Assembly: GCA_964556225.1 (NCBI GenBank)
Contig: CAZKVJ010000010.1
Location: 62,001-126,000, forward strand
DNA length: 64,000 bases
Direction of reading: 5' to 3'
Source of the DNA: CAZKVJ01 sp964556225
Lineage (GTDB): Bacteria > Actinomycetota > Acidimicrobiia > Acidimicrobiales > Ilumatobacteraceae
Shown: one piece after another, positions 34,699 to 41,662 of the stretch
Layout of the letters: each line of letters begins with the position of its first letter
How positions within the stretch are numbered: the first letter of the stretch is position 1
Made by a program: the position numbers and the translations under genes
The notes under the pieces: generated by a model
Databases searched by the model: none
Told to the model about the DNA's origin: nothing
The model's input: the letters and a program-made list of their open reading frames with translations, nothing else

Positions 34699-35435
34699 GG
34701 GGTGAGGCCGAGCAGGTGGGCGATGTGGTCAGCAGCGTCTGTCGGGAGGTCGTGGGTGGCGGTGGTGTGGCCGGGTTCGTAGAGCACGACTCTGTCGGCG
34801 AGGTGGACGATGTCGTCGAGGTCGTGGGTGACGAGGAGTGCGGTGAGGTGTTGGGTGTCGACGAGGTCGCGTACGAGCAGTCTCAGTGCGTGGCGGGTGG
34901 GTTGGTCGAGGGCGCTGAACGGTTCGTCGAGCAGCAGCACCTGTGGTTCGCCGGCGAGGGCGCGGGCGAGCGCGATGCGTTGCTGTTCTCCGCCCGACAG
35001 TGTGGCGGTGGGGGTGGTGGCGAGGTGGGCGGCGTGGACTCGTTCGAGCCAGTGGCGGGCGGTGGCTCGTCGGCTGGTGCGGTCGCCGGATCGGACCGCG
35101 AGGGCGACGTTGTCGAGCGGGCTTCGGTGGGGGAGCAGCGCGGCGTGTTGGAACACCATGCCGAGGCGTCGGTCCTGGGTCCGCACATGGAGTCCTCGGG
35201 CGGGGTCGGCGACGACCTGGTCGTACAGGGTGATGGTGCCGCTGGTGGGTCGGAGGAGTCCGGCGATCGTCGCGAGCGTGACGCTCTTGCCGGCCCCTGA
35301 CGGGCCGAACAGGGCGGTGATCCCGGGACGGGTCGTGAACGCAGCGGTGACGGTGAAGTCCCCGACGACGGTCACCACGTCGACGGTGACCGTGCCGGCA
35401 CCGTTGTCGTTGGCGCTCGAGGCGGCGGTGGTCAT
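34695..35435 (-). CDS. modC: Molybdate ABC transporter ATPase
   Basis: A 246-aa ATPase with Walker A GPSGAGKS, signature LSGGEQQRIALARAL, Walker B VLLLDEPFSALD and the switch His in LLVTHDLDD. It follows modB with a 4-bp ATGA overlap. Unlike classical ModC it ends after the ATPase domain and lacks the C-terminal TOBE (molybdate-binding) domain. A TOBE domain does survive in the decayed modC at 44582. Energises uptake of molybdate or tungstate through ModB. Confidence 0.9.
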   Translation of the reverse strand: MTTAASSANDNGAGTVTVDVVTVVGDFTVTAAFTTRPGITALFGPSGAGKSVTLATIAGLLRPTSGTITLYDQVVADPARGLHVRTQDRRLGMVFQHAALLPHRSPLDNVALAVRSGDRTSRRATARHWLERVHAAHLATTPTATLSGGEQQRIALARALAGEPQVLLLDEPFSALDQPTRHALRLLVRDLVDTQHLTALLVTHDLDDIVHLADRVVLYEPGHTTATHDLPTDAADHIAHLLGLTP

Positions 35436-36091
35436 GATCGGCGGGTCGACAGTTGGGTGACGGCGAGGAGCACGATGATCGCGATCCCGGCGAGCAGGAG
35501 CGCGCCGTTGCGGGCGGTGGTGTCGTCGCCGGCTTGCACGGCGTCGTAGACGGCGATCGGCAAGGTCTGGGTGCGGCCGGGGATGTTCCCGGCGACCATC
35601 AGTGTCGCCCCGAAGTCGCCCAGCGCACGCGCGAACCCGAGCGCTACCCCGGCGAGCAGCCCACGCCGTGCCGTCGGCAGCGTGACCACAGCGGCGACGC
35701 GCCACTCGCGGTGCCCGGCAACGCGAACAGCGGCTTCGAGGCGTGGGTCGACGTCTTCGATCGCCGCGCGGCCGGTGCGCACGACGAACGGCAACGCCGA
35801 GATCGACGCCGCGATCACGGCCGCGGTCGGGGTGAACACGAGCGGCTGCCCGAAGATGTCCTCCCACGCTTGGCCGATCGGACTGTTCACCCCGAGGGTG
35901 GTGAGCAGGTAGTAGCCGAGCACGGTCGGGGGGAGCACGATCGGGATGGTGACGATCGCTTCCAAGAGGCCACGTCCACGGAAACGACCCTTGGCGAGCA
36001 GGTACGCGAGCCCGATCCCGACCGTGGCCGCGATCAGTGTCGCCAACGAGGCGACACGTAGCGACAGCCACAACGGGAACCAGTCGTCCAC
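35432..36091 (-). CDS. modB: Molybdate ABC transporter permease
   Basis: A 219-aa permease with five hydrophobic segments. The EAA loop is EAAVRVAGHREWRVAAVVTLP, and the entry IPIVLPPTVLGYYLL is characteristic of ModB. It is preceded by modA at 8 bp and coupled to modC by ATGA. Confidence 0.92.
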   Translation of the reverse strand: MDDWFPLWLSLRVASLATLIAATVGIGLAYLLAKGRFRGRGLLEAIVTIPIVLPPTVLGYYLLTTLGVNSPIGQAWEDIFGQPLVFTPTAAVIAASISALPFVVRTGRAAIEDVDPRLEAAVRVAGHREWRVAAVVTLPTARRGLLAGVALGFARALGDFGATLMVAGNIPGRTQTLPIAVYDAVQAGDDTTARNGALLLAGIAIIVLLAVTQLSTRRS

Positions 36092-36099
36092 GAACGCCC

Positions 36100-37017
36100 T
36101 CAGTCCGCCAGTGCTTGCTCGCCGGGCAGGACGAACCCGTACCGGACCATGACCTCGCGGCCGGCCGGTGAGCCGATGAACGCTGCGAACGCCACCGCCG
36201 TGTCACCGCGGGCCCCGGTCGACGTGACCACCAGTGCCTGCTGGAGCGGTTCGTGCAGTTCGGCGGGTACCAGTGTGTAGTCGCTGCCATCGGCGATCGC
36301 GAGGGACAGGGCGACGATGCCCACGTCGGCATTGCCGGACTGTGCGATGCGGAACGTGTCGGAGATGCTCTCCCCGTACACCAGACGACCCTCGACCACC
36401 TCGTAGACACCGGCAGCGACGAGCGCCTCCTTGGCCGCCAACCCGTACGGAGCGTGTTCGGGGTTGGCGATCGCTATACGACGGAACCGAGGATCGACCA
36501 GCTCGTCGATCGATGCCGGTGGCTCGACCCCGGCGGGGGTCCACAACACGATCCGCCCGTGCGCGTAGTCCGCCTTCGTGTCGGCGATCCCCCGTCCGGC
36601 GTCGATGACATCGTCGACGAAGTCGACGTTCGCCGATGCGAACAGGTCGAACGGTGCGCCGTTGATGATCTGCTCACGCAGCTGACCCGACGATCCGAAC
36701 GAGAACGTCACCACCGTGCCCGTCTCCGCCTCGAACGCGGTCCCGAGCTCCTCGAACGCCGGCCGGAGATCACTTGCCGCTGCCACGGTGATCTCAGCAG
36801 AGCCCGACGGGCCCAGGGTGGTCGGCGCCGCTGACGGCCGAACCTGTGCCGCAGCGTCGTCGCCGTCCGCGCCGCAGGCGGCGGTCGCGGCCACCAACAG
36901 CACGGCGGCTCCGACTGCTGCAACAGCGCGCATCAACCGACGCGCCCGCGGGACGGGCGCCGGATCACCCGTCGCGAGCGCGGCCCCTCGCGACACGGCA
37001 TTCGACTCCACGGTCAT
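36100..37017 (-). CDS. modA: Molybdate-binding lipoprotein
   Basis: Extracytoplasmic binding protein of the molybdate importer, about 305 aa. ATG 37017 overlaps the regulator stop (ATGA). A signal peptide leads to the lipobox ATAACGADG, then the ModA opening ITVAAASDLRPAFEELG with the Ser that binds oxyanion, GSSGQLREQIINGAPFDLF, and the late IAQSGNADVGIVALS. These positions line up with the molybdate/tungstate ligands of ModA. Substrate between the two oxyanions is not resolved. Confidence 0.92.
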   Translation of the reverse strand: MTVESNAVSRGAALATGDPAPVPRARRLMRAVAAVGAAVLLVAATAACGADGDDAAAQVRPSAAPTTLGPSGSAEITVAAASDLRPAFEELGTAFEAETGTVVTFSFGSSGQLREQIINGAPFDLFASANVDFVDDVIDAGRGIADTKADYAHGRIVLWTPAGVEPPASIDELVDPRFRRIAIANPEHAPYGLAAKEALVAAGVYEVVEGRLVYGESISDTFRIAQSGNADVGIVALSLAIADGSDYTLVPAELHEPLQQALVVTSTGARGDTAVAFAAFIGSPAGREVMVRYGFVLPGEQALAD

Positions 37018-38039
37018 GCTGACTGTCGGCCGCACTCGGCGAGGTCGTAGCCCACCAACACCGACGCCCGTCGCGAAAGCGCCGGGCCATCGAGCTGATC
37101 CACCAACGCTCGCGCAGCGGGCAGCTCAGCCCAGCGTTCATCGATCCACAACTCGACCTCATGTACCTCGAGTGGTGCGAAGCCGAGCCCGAACGCGCAT
37201 GCAGCTGCCTCCATCGTCACGCCGGCTCGACCGCCACCCTCGGCAACACGGCGGGCGACGTCGACATGACCGTCCGCCACGGGCCCAGGAACTGCGCCCA
37301 CCGCGCCCGCCTGTCGCAGCGCACGCTCGAACGCCCTCTGGCTCCCCGCGCCTGGGTCCCGCTGCACCACGCGCAGTCGCCGCTCCGCGACCTCCTCGAT
37401 CGACGGCGGACCCGACCGACCGCCACTTGCCAAGCCGACCTGCCAACGCGCCACCCGCCAGCGACGAACAGGCACCGGCGCCACCGGCAACCCACCCGCC
37501 GGCGCATGCACCAACGCACCGTGCACCCGGCCATCAGCCAACGCAGCGATTGATGTGTCCGTCGACGCGTGAACCGCCACCACACGATCTGCCGACACCC
37601 GCGCAACCAACGCCGACAACAAACCCAGCAGGGGATCACACCCGGCGATCACCAGACCATCCGTCACCGCCGACGGCAGCCACTCCACCCCGCCATCGCC
37701 GGCGACCGCATCGGCCAACCCCCACGACTCCACCGACGCCACCGCGTGCCCGATCGGCACACCGACCAGACGATCACCCACCCGCACCGTCACCAACGGC
37801 GTCCCCTCGGCGATCCACCCTCCCGCGACCGACTCGACATCGGCATCCAGCTCGGGGGACCCGAACAGCTCCTCGACCGAGCTTCCCAGTGCTCGGGCCA
37901 AGCCCAACGCCGCCTGGACATTCGGCGCATGGCGGCCAGCCTCCACCGCCGAGACCAACTGACGGGTCACGCCCGCCCGTTCGGCAAGCTCCACCTGCGA
38001 CCACCCACGCCGCTCGCGAACGGCTCGGATCCTGTTCAT
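37014..38039 (-). CDS. HTH (XRE-type) regulator fused to a periplasmic-binding-like sensor domain
   Basis: A 341-aa protein with an N-terminal XRE helix-turn-helix (RRGWSQVELAERAGVTRQLV) followed by a PBP-like domain of the kind found in molybdate sensors (GCDPLLGLLSALVAR, VHASTDTSIAAL, later QRDPGAGSQRAFERAL). It leads the mod operon with ATGA coupling to modA, so it probably senses molybdate or molybdopterin and controls uptake. ATG 38039 follows a TAGTTT box by 8 nt. No operator is evident. Confidence 0.88.
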   Translation of the reverse strand: MNRIRAVRERRGWSQVELAERAGVTRQLVSAVEAGRHAPNVQAALGLARALGSSVEELFGSPELDADVESVAGGWIAEGTPLVTVRVGDRLVGVPIGHAVASVESWGLADAVAGDGGVEWLPSAVTDGLVIAGCDPLLGLLSALVARVSADRVVAVHASTDTSIAALADGRVHGALVHAPAGGLPVAPVPVRRWRVARWQVGLASGGRSGPPSIEEVAERRLRVVQRDPGAGSQRAFERALRQAGAVGAVPGPVADGHVDVARRVAEGGGRAGVTMEAAACAFGLGFAPLEVHEVELWIDERWAELPAARALVDQLDGPALSRRASVLVGYDLAECGRQSA

Positions 38040-38047
38040 ACGACAGG

Positions 38048-38053
38048 AAACTA
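38048..38053 (-). promoter_or_regulatory. -10 box of the mod operon
   Basis: TAGTTT on the minus strand ends 8 nt before ATG 38039, giving a leaderless or near-leaderless transcript. Confidence 0.4.
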
Positions 38054-38154
38054 GCAGCCCGGCCGATCGTGTCATTCCCACGGACGGGACGGACGGAACC
38101 TCCAGATCACAGACCACTGGACGGACAGGGGAGCGCCAGGCGGGCGGGTGGGAG

Positions 38155-38211
38155 CGGTCTTGAAACCCCCTCTACGAACGTATCTACGGGTTCGAATCCC
38201 CTCCCGGCACC
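38155..38211 (+). pseudogene. 3' tRNA remnant (tRNA-Ser-like), possible attachment site
   Basis: The stretch holds an anticodon-loop-like TCTTGAAAC, a variable-arm-like TACGAACGTA stem, a T-arm with GGGTTCGAATCCC (38188-38200) and an acceptor-like end CCCGGCACC. No complementary 5' acceptor arm lies in the preceding 90 bp, so only the 3' half is present. This is what remains after integration into, or deletion at, a tRNA gene. The rest of 38040-38386 has no gene I can support. Confidence 0.5.
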
Positions 38212-38386
38212 GAGCGTGAACTGGGGTGATGTGATCGCGGTGGTCGGCGATCGGCGGTGACGCGGCGTCGATGTGCGCGGCGCGGTCGGGCTCACCAGTG
38301 GCCAACCTGTGCTGGAGGCTGCTGCGGACGATGGACGACCGTCGCTCTGAGCGGACCGGTGCCGGATCGCGCCGCGGCCGTCTGAG

Positions 38387-39265
38387 CTAGCGGCTGCCGG
38401 TCAGGAACGCCAGCAGGGCTGCGGCCACCTCGGCGGGGCGCTCCTCGTGGGCGAAGAGGCCGGCGCCGGGGATCACCTCGAGGCGGGCGTCGGTGAAGTC
38501 GGCCAGCATCTCCCGCGCCCACTGCACCGGGAAGAAGCGGTCGTTCTCCCCCCAGACCAACAGCACGGGCGCCGTGATCCTCCGGTGCAGCTCGCCGAGT
38601 TCGCGCACGAACCGGTAGTCGAAGCTGCGCAGCAGCTGCATCGTGGCCGCTCGGTGCTCGGTGGAACCGTGCAGCGGCTGCAGGAAGAACTCGTCGAACT
38701 CGCCGTCGAGCAGCGACCGGTCGACGAACGCGTCGCCGAGCACGAGTCGACTGCGGCGCAGGCGTGGCCTGCCGGCGAGGAACCCGAGGGCCGCGCCGAA
38801 GCCTGGCACCTTGCGCCCGGCGAGGAACGACTTGAACTTCCAGCTGACGCCGGTGGACTGCTCGGTGTCGATGAGCGCGAGAGCGCGCAGCCGCTCGTCG
38901 CCGGCCATGGCGTGGCGGGCGATCATGCCGCCGCTGTCGTGACCCACGACCGCCACGTCGGTGAGGTCGAGCAGGTCGATGACGCGCCGCACGCTGTGGA
39001 TGTGGTTGGCGATGGTGAGCGGCGTTGCGGTGGTGTAGCGGCTGCTGCCTGCGCCGGGGAGGTCGACGAGATGGCAGGTGACGTGGTCGGCGAGGCGAGG
39101 AAGGATGCAGCGGAAGGTGGCGCTGCTGACGGGCCAGCCGTGCACGAACACCACGTCGGGCCCGGTGCCCACCGTGCGGTACGCCACCTCGCCCGAGCCG
39201 ACGTCGAGCAGGCGCGCCGGCGGTCGGCGGAACAGGTCGGCGGCCTCGGCCGCGGTCAGGCTCAT
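38387..39265 (-). CDS. Alpha/beta hydrolase, epoxide hydrolase/haloalkane dehalogenase-like
   Basis: A 292-aa hydrolase with the oxyanion motif FVHGWPVSS, the nucleophile elbow VVGHDSGGM (Asp nucleophile, as in epoxide hydrolases and dehalogenases) and the acid/base region LLVWGENDRFFP. The C-terminal His lies in PGAGLFAHEERP. ATG 39265 overlaps the stop of the upstream epoxide-hydrolase-like gene (ATGA). Together the two form a small catabolic or detoxification module controlled by the divergent TetR. Confidence 0.87.
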   Translation of the reverse strand: MSLTAAEAADLFRRPPARLLDVGSGEVAYRTVGTGPDVVFVHGWPVSSATFRCILPRLADHVTCHLVDLPGAGSSRYTTATPLTIANHIHSVRRVIDLLDLTDVAVVGHDSGGMIARHAMAGDERLRALALIDTEQSTGVSWKFKSFLAGRKVPGFGAALGFLAGRPRLRRSRLVLGDAFVDRSLLDGEFDEFFLQPLHGSTEHRAATMQLLRSFDYRFVRELGELHRRITAPVLLVWGENDRFFPVQWAREMLADFTDARLEVIPGAGLFAHEERPAEVAAALLAFLTGSR

Positions 39266-39654
39266 CGAACGTCCGCCGTGTGGATCTTCGCCGCGGTGGC
39301 CAGGTCGAAGTAGTCGCGCCACACAGTGATCAACCCGTCGTGCACCTCGAACACGCTGTTCACCGGCAGCTCTCGCCAGCCGTGGTCGAGGCGGTGCCGA
39401 TCGAGTCGTTCGGCGAACACCACCGGTCCCACGGCGGCCTGTCGCAGGACCACGAACTCGTTCTCATGGATCGCAGCGAAGAACGGCTCCAGCACTTGCT
39501 GCACGCCCCCGTGCCCGCGCACGGTGCCGATCGGCACGTTCGTGTACTCCACGTCGGCGGCGAGGTGGGTGAGGGCCCGGTCGAAGTCCATCTGCTCGAA
39601 CGCGTGGAGGAAGGCCTCCACCGTCGCCTCTGGTGTGCTCGCCATGCCGTCCAT
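39262..39654 (-). CDS. Limonene-1,2-epoxide hydrolase-like (NTF2-fold) protein
   Basis: A 130-aa alpha+beta barrel. ATG 39654 has GGAGGG 6 nt upstream; the ten earlier in-frame residues would start inside the operator. The LEH-type Arg-x-Asp pair is seen in FAERLDRH and the second Asp in VWRDYFDL. The opening EAFLHAFEQMDFDRALTHLA is NTF2-like. Probably hydrolyses a hydrophobic epoxide, with the downstream hydrolase working on the same or a related substrate. Confidence 0.8.
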   Translation of the reverse strand: MDGMASTPEATVEAFLHAFEQMDFDRALTHLAADVEYTNVPIGTVRGHGGVQQVLEPFFAAIHENEFVVLRQAAVGPVVFAERLDRHRLDHGWRELPVNSVFEVHDGLITVWRDYFDLATAAKIHTADVR

Positions 39655-39673
39655 TCCGCGCCCTCCAACATGT

Positions 39674-39713
39674 GTAGTGGTCACTGCGAAACCATAATCG
39701 CAGTGACCACTAC
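39674..39713. promoter_or_regulatory. 16-bp inverted-repeat operator between divergent genes
   Basis: GTAGTGGTCACTGCGA (39674-39689), an 8-nt spacer (39690-39697) and the exact complement (39698-39713). The spacer carries TATGGT on the minus strand (39696-39691), a -10 candidate for the LEH gene. The right arm touches TACGAT (39711-39716), the -10 of tetR. A dimer or pair of dimers bound here would block both promoters. Confidence 0.8.
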
Positions 39714-39716
39714 GAT
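39711..39716 (+). promoter_or_regulatory. -10 box of the divergent tetR
   Basis: TACGAT ends 9 nt before ATG 39726 and overlaps the end of the operator palindrome, consistent with autorepression. Confidence 0.5.
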
Positions 39717-39725
39717 CAATCCCCG

Positions 39726-40268
39726 ATGGGCTACCGGCACACGAGAGACGACATCCTCGCGGGCGCGCTCACCGCGGCGTTCGACGAGGGGCTGAGCCAG
39801 CTCACGTTCGGGCGATTGGCCAAACGCCTCGGGGTGAGTGACCGCGTGGTCGTGTACTACTTCCCGAGCAAGGACGACCTGATCGGTGAGGTGCTGCTCG
39901 GCCTGGGCGCGCAGCTGCAGGCCGCACTCGCGCCGGCGTTCGCTATCCCGGCGGCGAACCACCTCGACATGCTGAGTGCCGCCTGGCCGGTCCTCGCCCG
40001 CCCTGAGCACGACCCCGTCTTCGCCCTGTTCTTCGAAGCGGGCGGGCTGGCCGCCGCCGGGCGCGAGCCGTACCGCTCGCTCGTGCCGCAGCTCGTCGCG
40101 GCGTGGGTGGACTGGGCCGCCGGGCTGATCAACGGCACCCGAGCGCGCCGTCGCGACGAGGCCGCGGCGGCGATCGCCACGATCGACGGCCTGCTGCTCT
40201 TCCGCCAGCTCGCCGGTCCCAAGGCCGCCGACCGGGCCGCGCGGCGGATCCTCACCGGCGGTGGCTGA
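39726..40268 (+). CDS. TetR family regulator of the adjacent hydrolase pair
   Basis: A 180-aa repressor with helix-turn-helix LTFGRLAKRLGVSDRVVVYY and FPSKDDLIGEVL, followed by a helical ligand domain. It is divergent from the LEH-like/hydrolase pair and separated from it by the 16-bp inverted repeat, the usual arrangement for a local repressor induced by the pathway substrate. The last 17 bases overlap the end of a convergent LuxR fragment. Confidence 0.9.
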   Translation: MGYRHTRDDILAGALTAAFDEGLSQLTFGRLAKRLGVSDRVVVYYFPSKDDLIGEVLLGLGAQLQAALAPAFAIPAANHLDMLSAAWPVLARPEHDPVFALFFEAGGLAAAGREPYRSLVPQLVAAWVDWAAGLINGTRARRRDEAAAAIATIDGLLLFRQLAGPKAADRAARRILTGGG

Positions 40269-40545
40269 GGCCGCTCTCCTTCTCGCCCGCGACGGCGAAC
40301 AGGGTTGTGCCGGCGCGGCTGCGGACCCCGATCTTGTCGTAGACGTGCTGGACGTAGTGTGCGACCGTCTTGGTGGTGATGCCGAGATCGGCGGCGATCT
40401 GCCGGTCGGTGGACCCGCGGGCGAGCTGGCGCGGCCCGCCGCGCCCGTCCCAGCGTTCGAACGCGTCGGAGGCCACCGTGGCGGCGCCGGCGGAGACCGG
40501 CGTGGAAAGGGCCGGCCCCATGCCACCGCCCGCGCCGGCGCACAT
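40252..40545 (-). pseudogene. LuxR-type HTH fragment
   Basis: The frame encodes a C-terminal LuxR helix-turn-helix (LARGSTDRQIAADLGITTKT, VAHYVQHVYDKIGVRSRAG). The sequence before it is low-quality Gly/Ala-rich residues with no receiver, HD or other sensor domain. This tail type normally follows a longer sensor module, so the gene appears to have lost its front. A stand-alone HTH protein cannot be ruled out. Confidence 0.6.
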
Positions 40546-40645
40546 CGGTAGAACTGCCCATCCCTCGTCGCGGTCCCCGAGGCCGGGCGGGCGACCGTGG
40601 ATTCAAAGAGCCGTCCCCCGCCCAGTCGTCCGCCGGTGGCGCGGT

Positions 40646-41332
40646 TCAGGTCTGCGACGACTGCCGGACGAGCAGGATCCCGCCCACGAGGGCCCAGACC
40701 ACGAAGGCCACGTAGACGAAGAAGCCGACCGTAGCTGCGTCCGGGATGACGGCTCCGATCGTCGACGCCACCATGACGACGCCGACGAGCACACTCGCCC
40801 ACCCGAACCAGGCGGGCATGGAACGGCCGTGAAGGACGCACCATCCGGCGATGATCACGAGTGCTGCGGCGAGCGGGTTCGCGAGCTGGTACTCGACATA
40901 CCCGATGTCCCAGGCGAGGCGCAGCACGTCGGCGCTCGCCGCCTCACCGATGTCGTGCACCCAGACGCCGGCGAAGAAGGCGCCTGCGCCACCAATTAGG
41001 ACGGCGACCCACAGCCAGCCGCACACAGCCGCAACACGGGACAGGTGGCGAGTGGCCACGTCACCTTCGGCGACGCGGTCGCGCAGGCCGGAGACGAAGG
41101 CGACGAACAACGGCGCAGCGACCGCGAAGAGCAGCGTCTGAACGAGCCCGCCCACGCGGTTGTCGAGCATGTACTGCTTGACCTCCTCGGCACTCGCATC
41201 GATCTCTGGGGGCGCATCCACGACGAAGAACGAGGCCGCGAAGACGACGGCGAACGCGATGCCAGTCCAGCCGCCGAGGCGACGGGAGAACCGGATGTCC
41301 TCAGGCAGCGTGGCGGTGGACGTGATGCTCAT
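40646..41332 (-). CDS. Hypothetical six-helix membrane protein
   Basis: A 228-aa protein with hydrophobic segments near 23-39, 62-80, 101-123, 150-166, 175-192 and 203-222. The loop APPEIDASAEEVKQYMLDN follows the first helix. It resembles DUF4386-like proteins of actinobacteria, but no motif defines a function. The start overlaps the stop of the small gene upstream (ATGA), so the two are translationally coupled. Confidence 0.7.
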   Translation of the reverse strand: MSITSTATLPEDIRFSRRLGGWTGIAFAVVFAASFFVVDAPPEIDASAEEVKQYMLDNRVGGLVQTLLFAVAAPLFVAFVSGLRDRVAEGDVATRHLSRVAAVCGWLWVAVLIGGAGAFFAGVWVHDIGEAASADVLRLAWDIGYVEYQLANPLAAALVIIAGWCVLHGRSMPAWFGWASVLVGVVMVASTIGAVIPDAATVGFFVYVAFVVWALVGGILLVRQSSQT

Positions 41333-41595
41333 GATTGATCCTCACTTTCTGGTTCGGTGAGCCGCTTGGCGAGATCGACCAGGTCTGCGAAACCCTTCCG
41401 GCGCGCCGCGGTTGCGTCGTCGGCCACCTCCCACACCTCGATCGCGCCCAGCTCCGTGCCGCGGCCATGCCACGTCGCGTGGACGGCCACCATCGAGCCG
41501 AGGACGATCGCTCGCTCCACCGTGATCTCGGTCCCCGGCGGCGCGCCATGGCGGTACGCGTCCTCGACGGCGCGTATCGCGAGCTCGGGATCCAT
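41329..41595 (-). CDS. Small hypothetical protein, possibly NTF2/SnoaL-like
   Basis: An 88-aa protein with ITVERAIVLGSMVAVHATWH and GRGTELGAIEVWEVADDA, a beta-rich pattern like the end of SnoaL/NTF2 domains. It is too short for the whole fold, so it may be a trimmed member. It is ATGA-coupled to the downstream membrane protein. Confidence 0.55.
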   Translation of the reverse strand: MDPELAIRAVEDAYRHGAPPGTEITVERAIVLGSMVAVHATWHGRGTELGAIEVWEVADDATAARRKGFADLVDLAKRLTEPESEDQS

Positions 41596-41662
41596 CTCAA
41601 GCGATCTCTGGGTGATCAGGGCCGAACCTCATCGGTCACCCAACCAACACCTTCGGTGAGCG

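Noticed and set aside
38107..38305. Short ORFs on the minus strand over the tRNA remnant
   Set aside because: Their only recognisable string (GRGFEPVDTFVEG) is the translation of the tRNA T-arm and variable arm.
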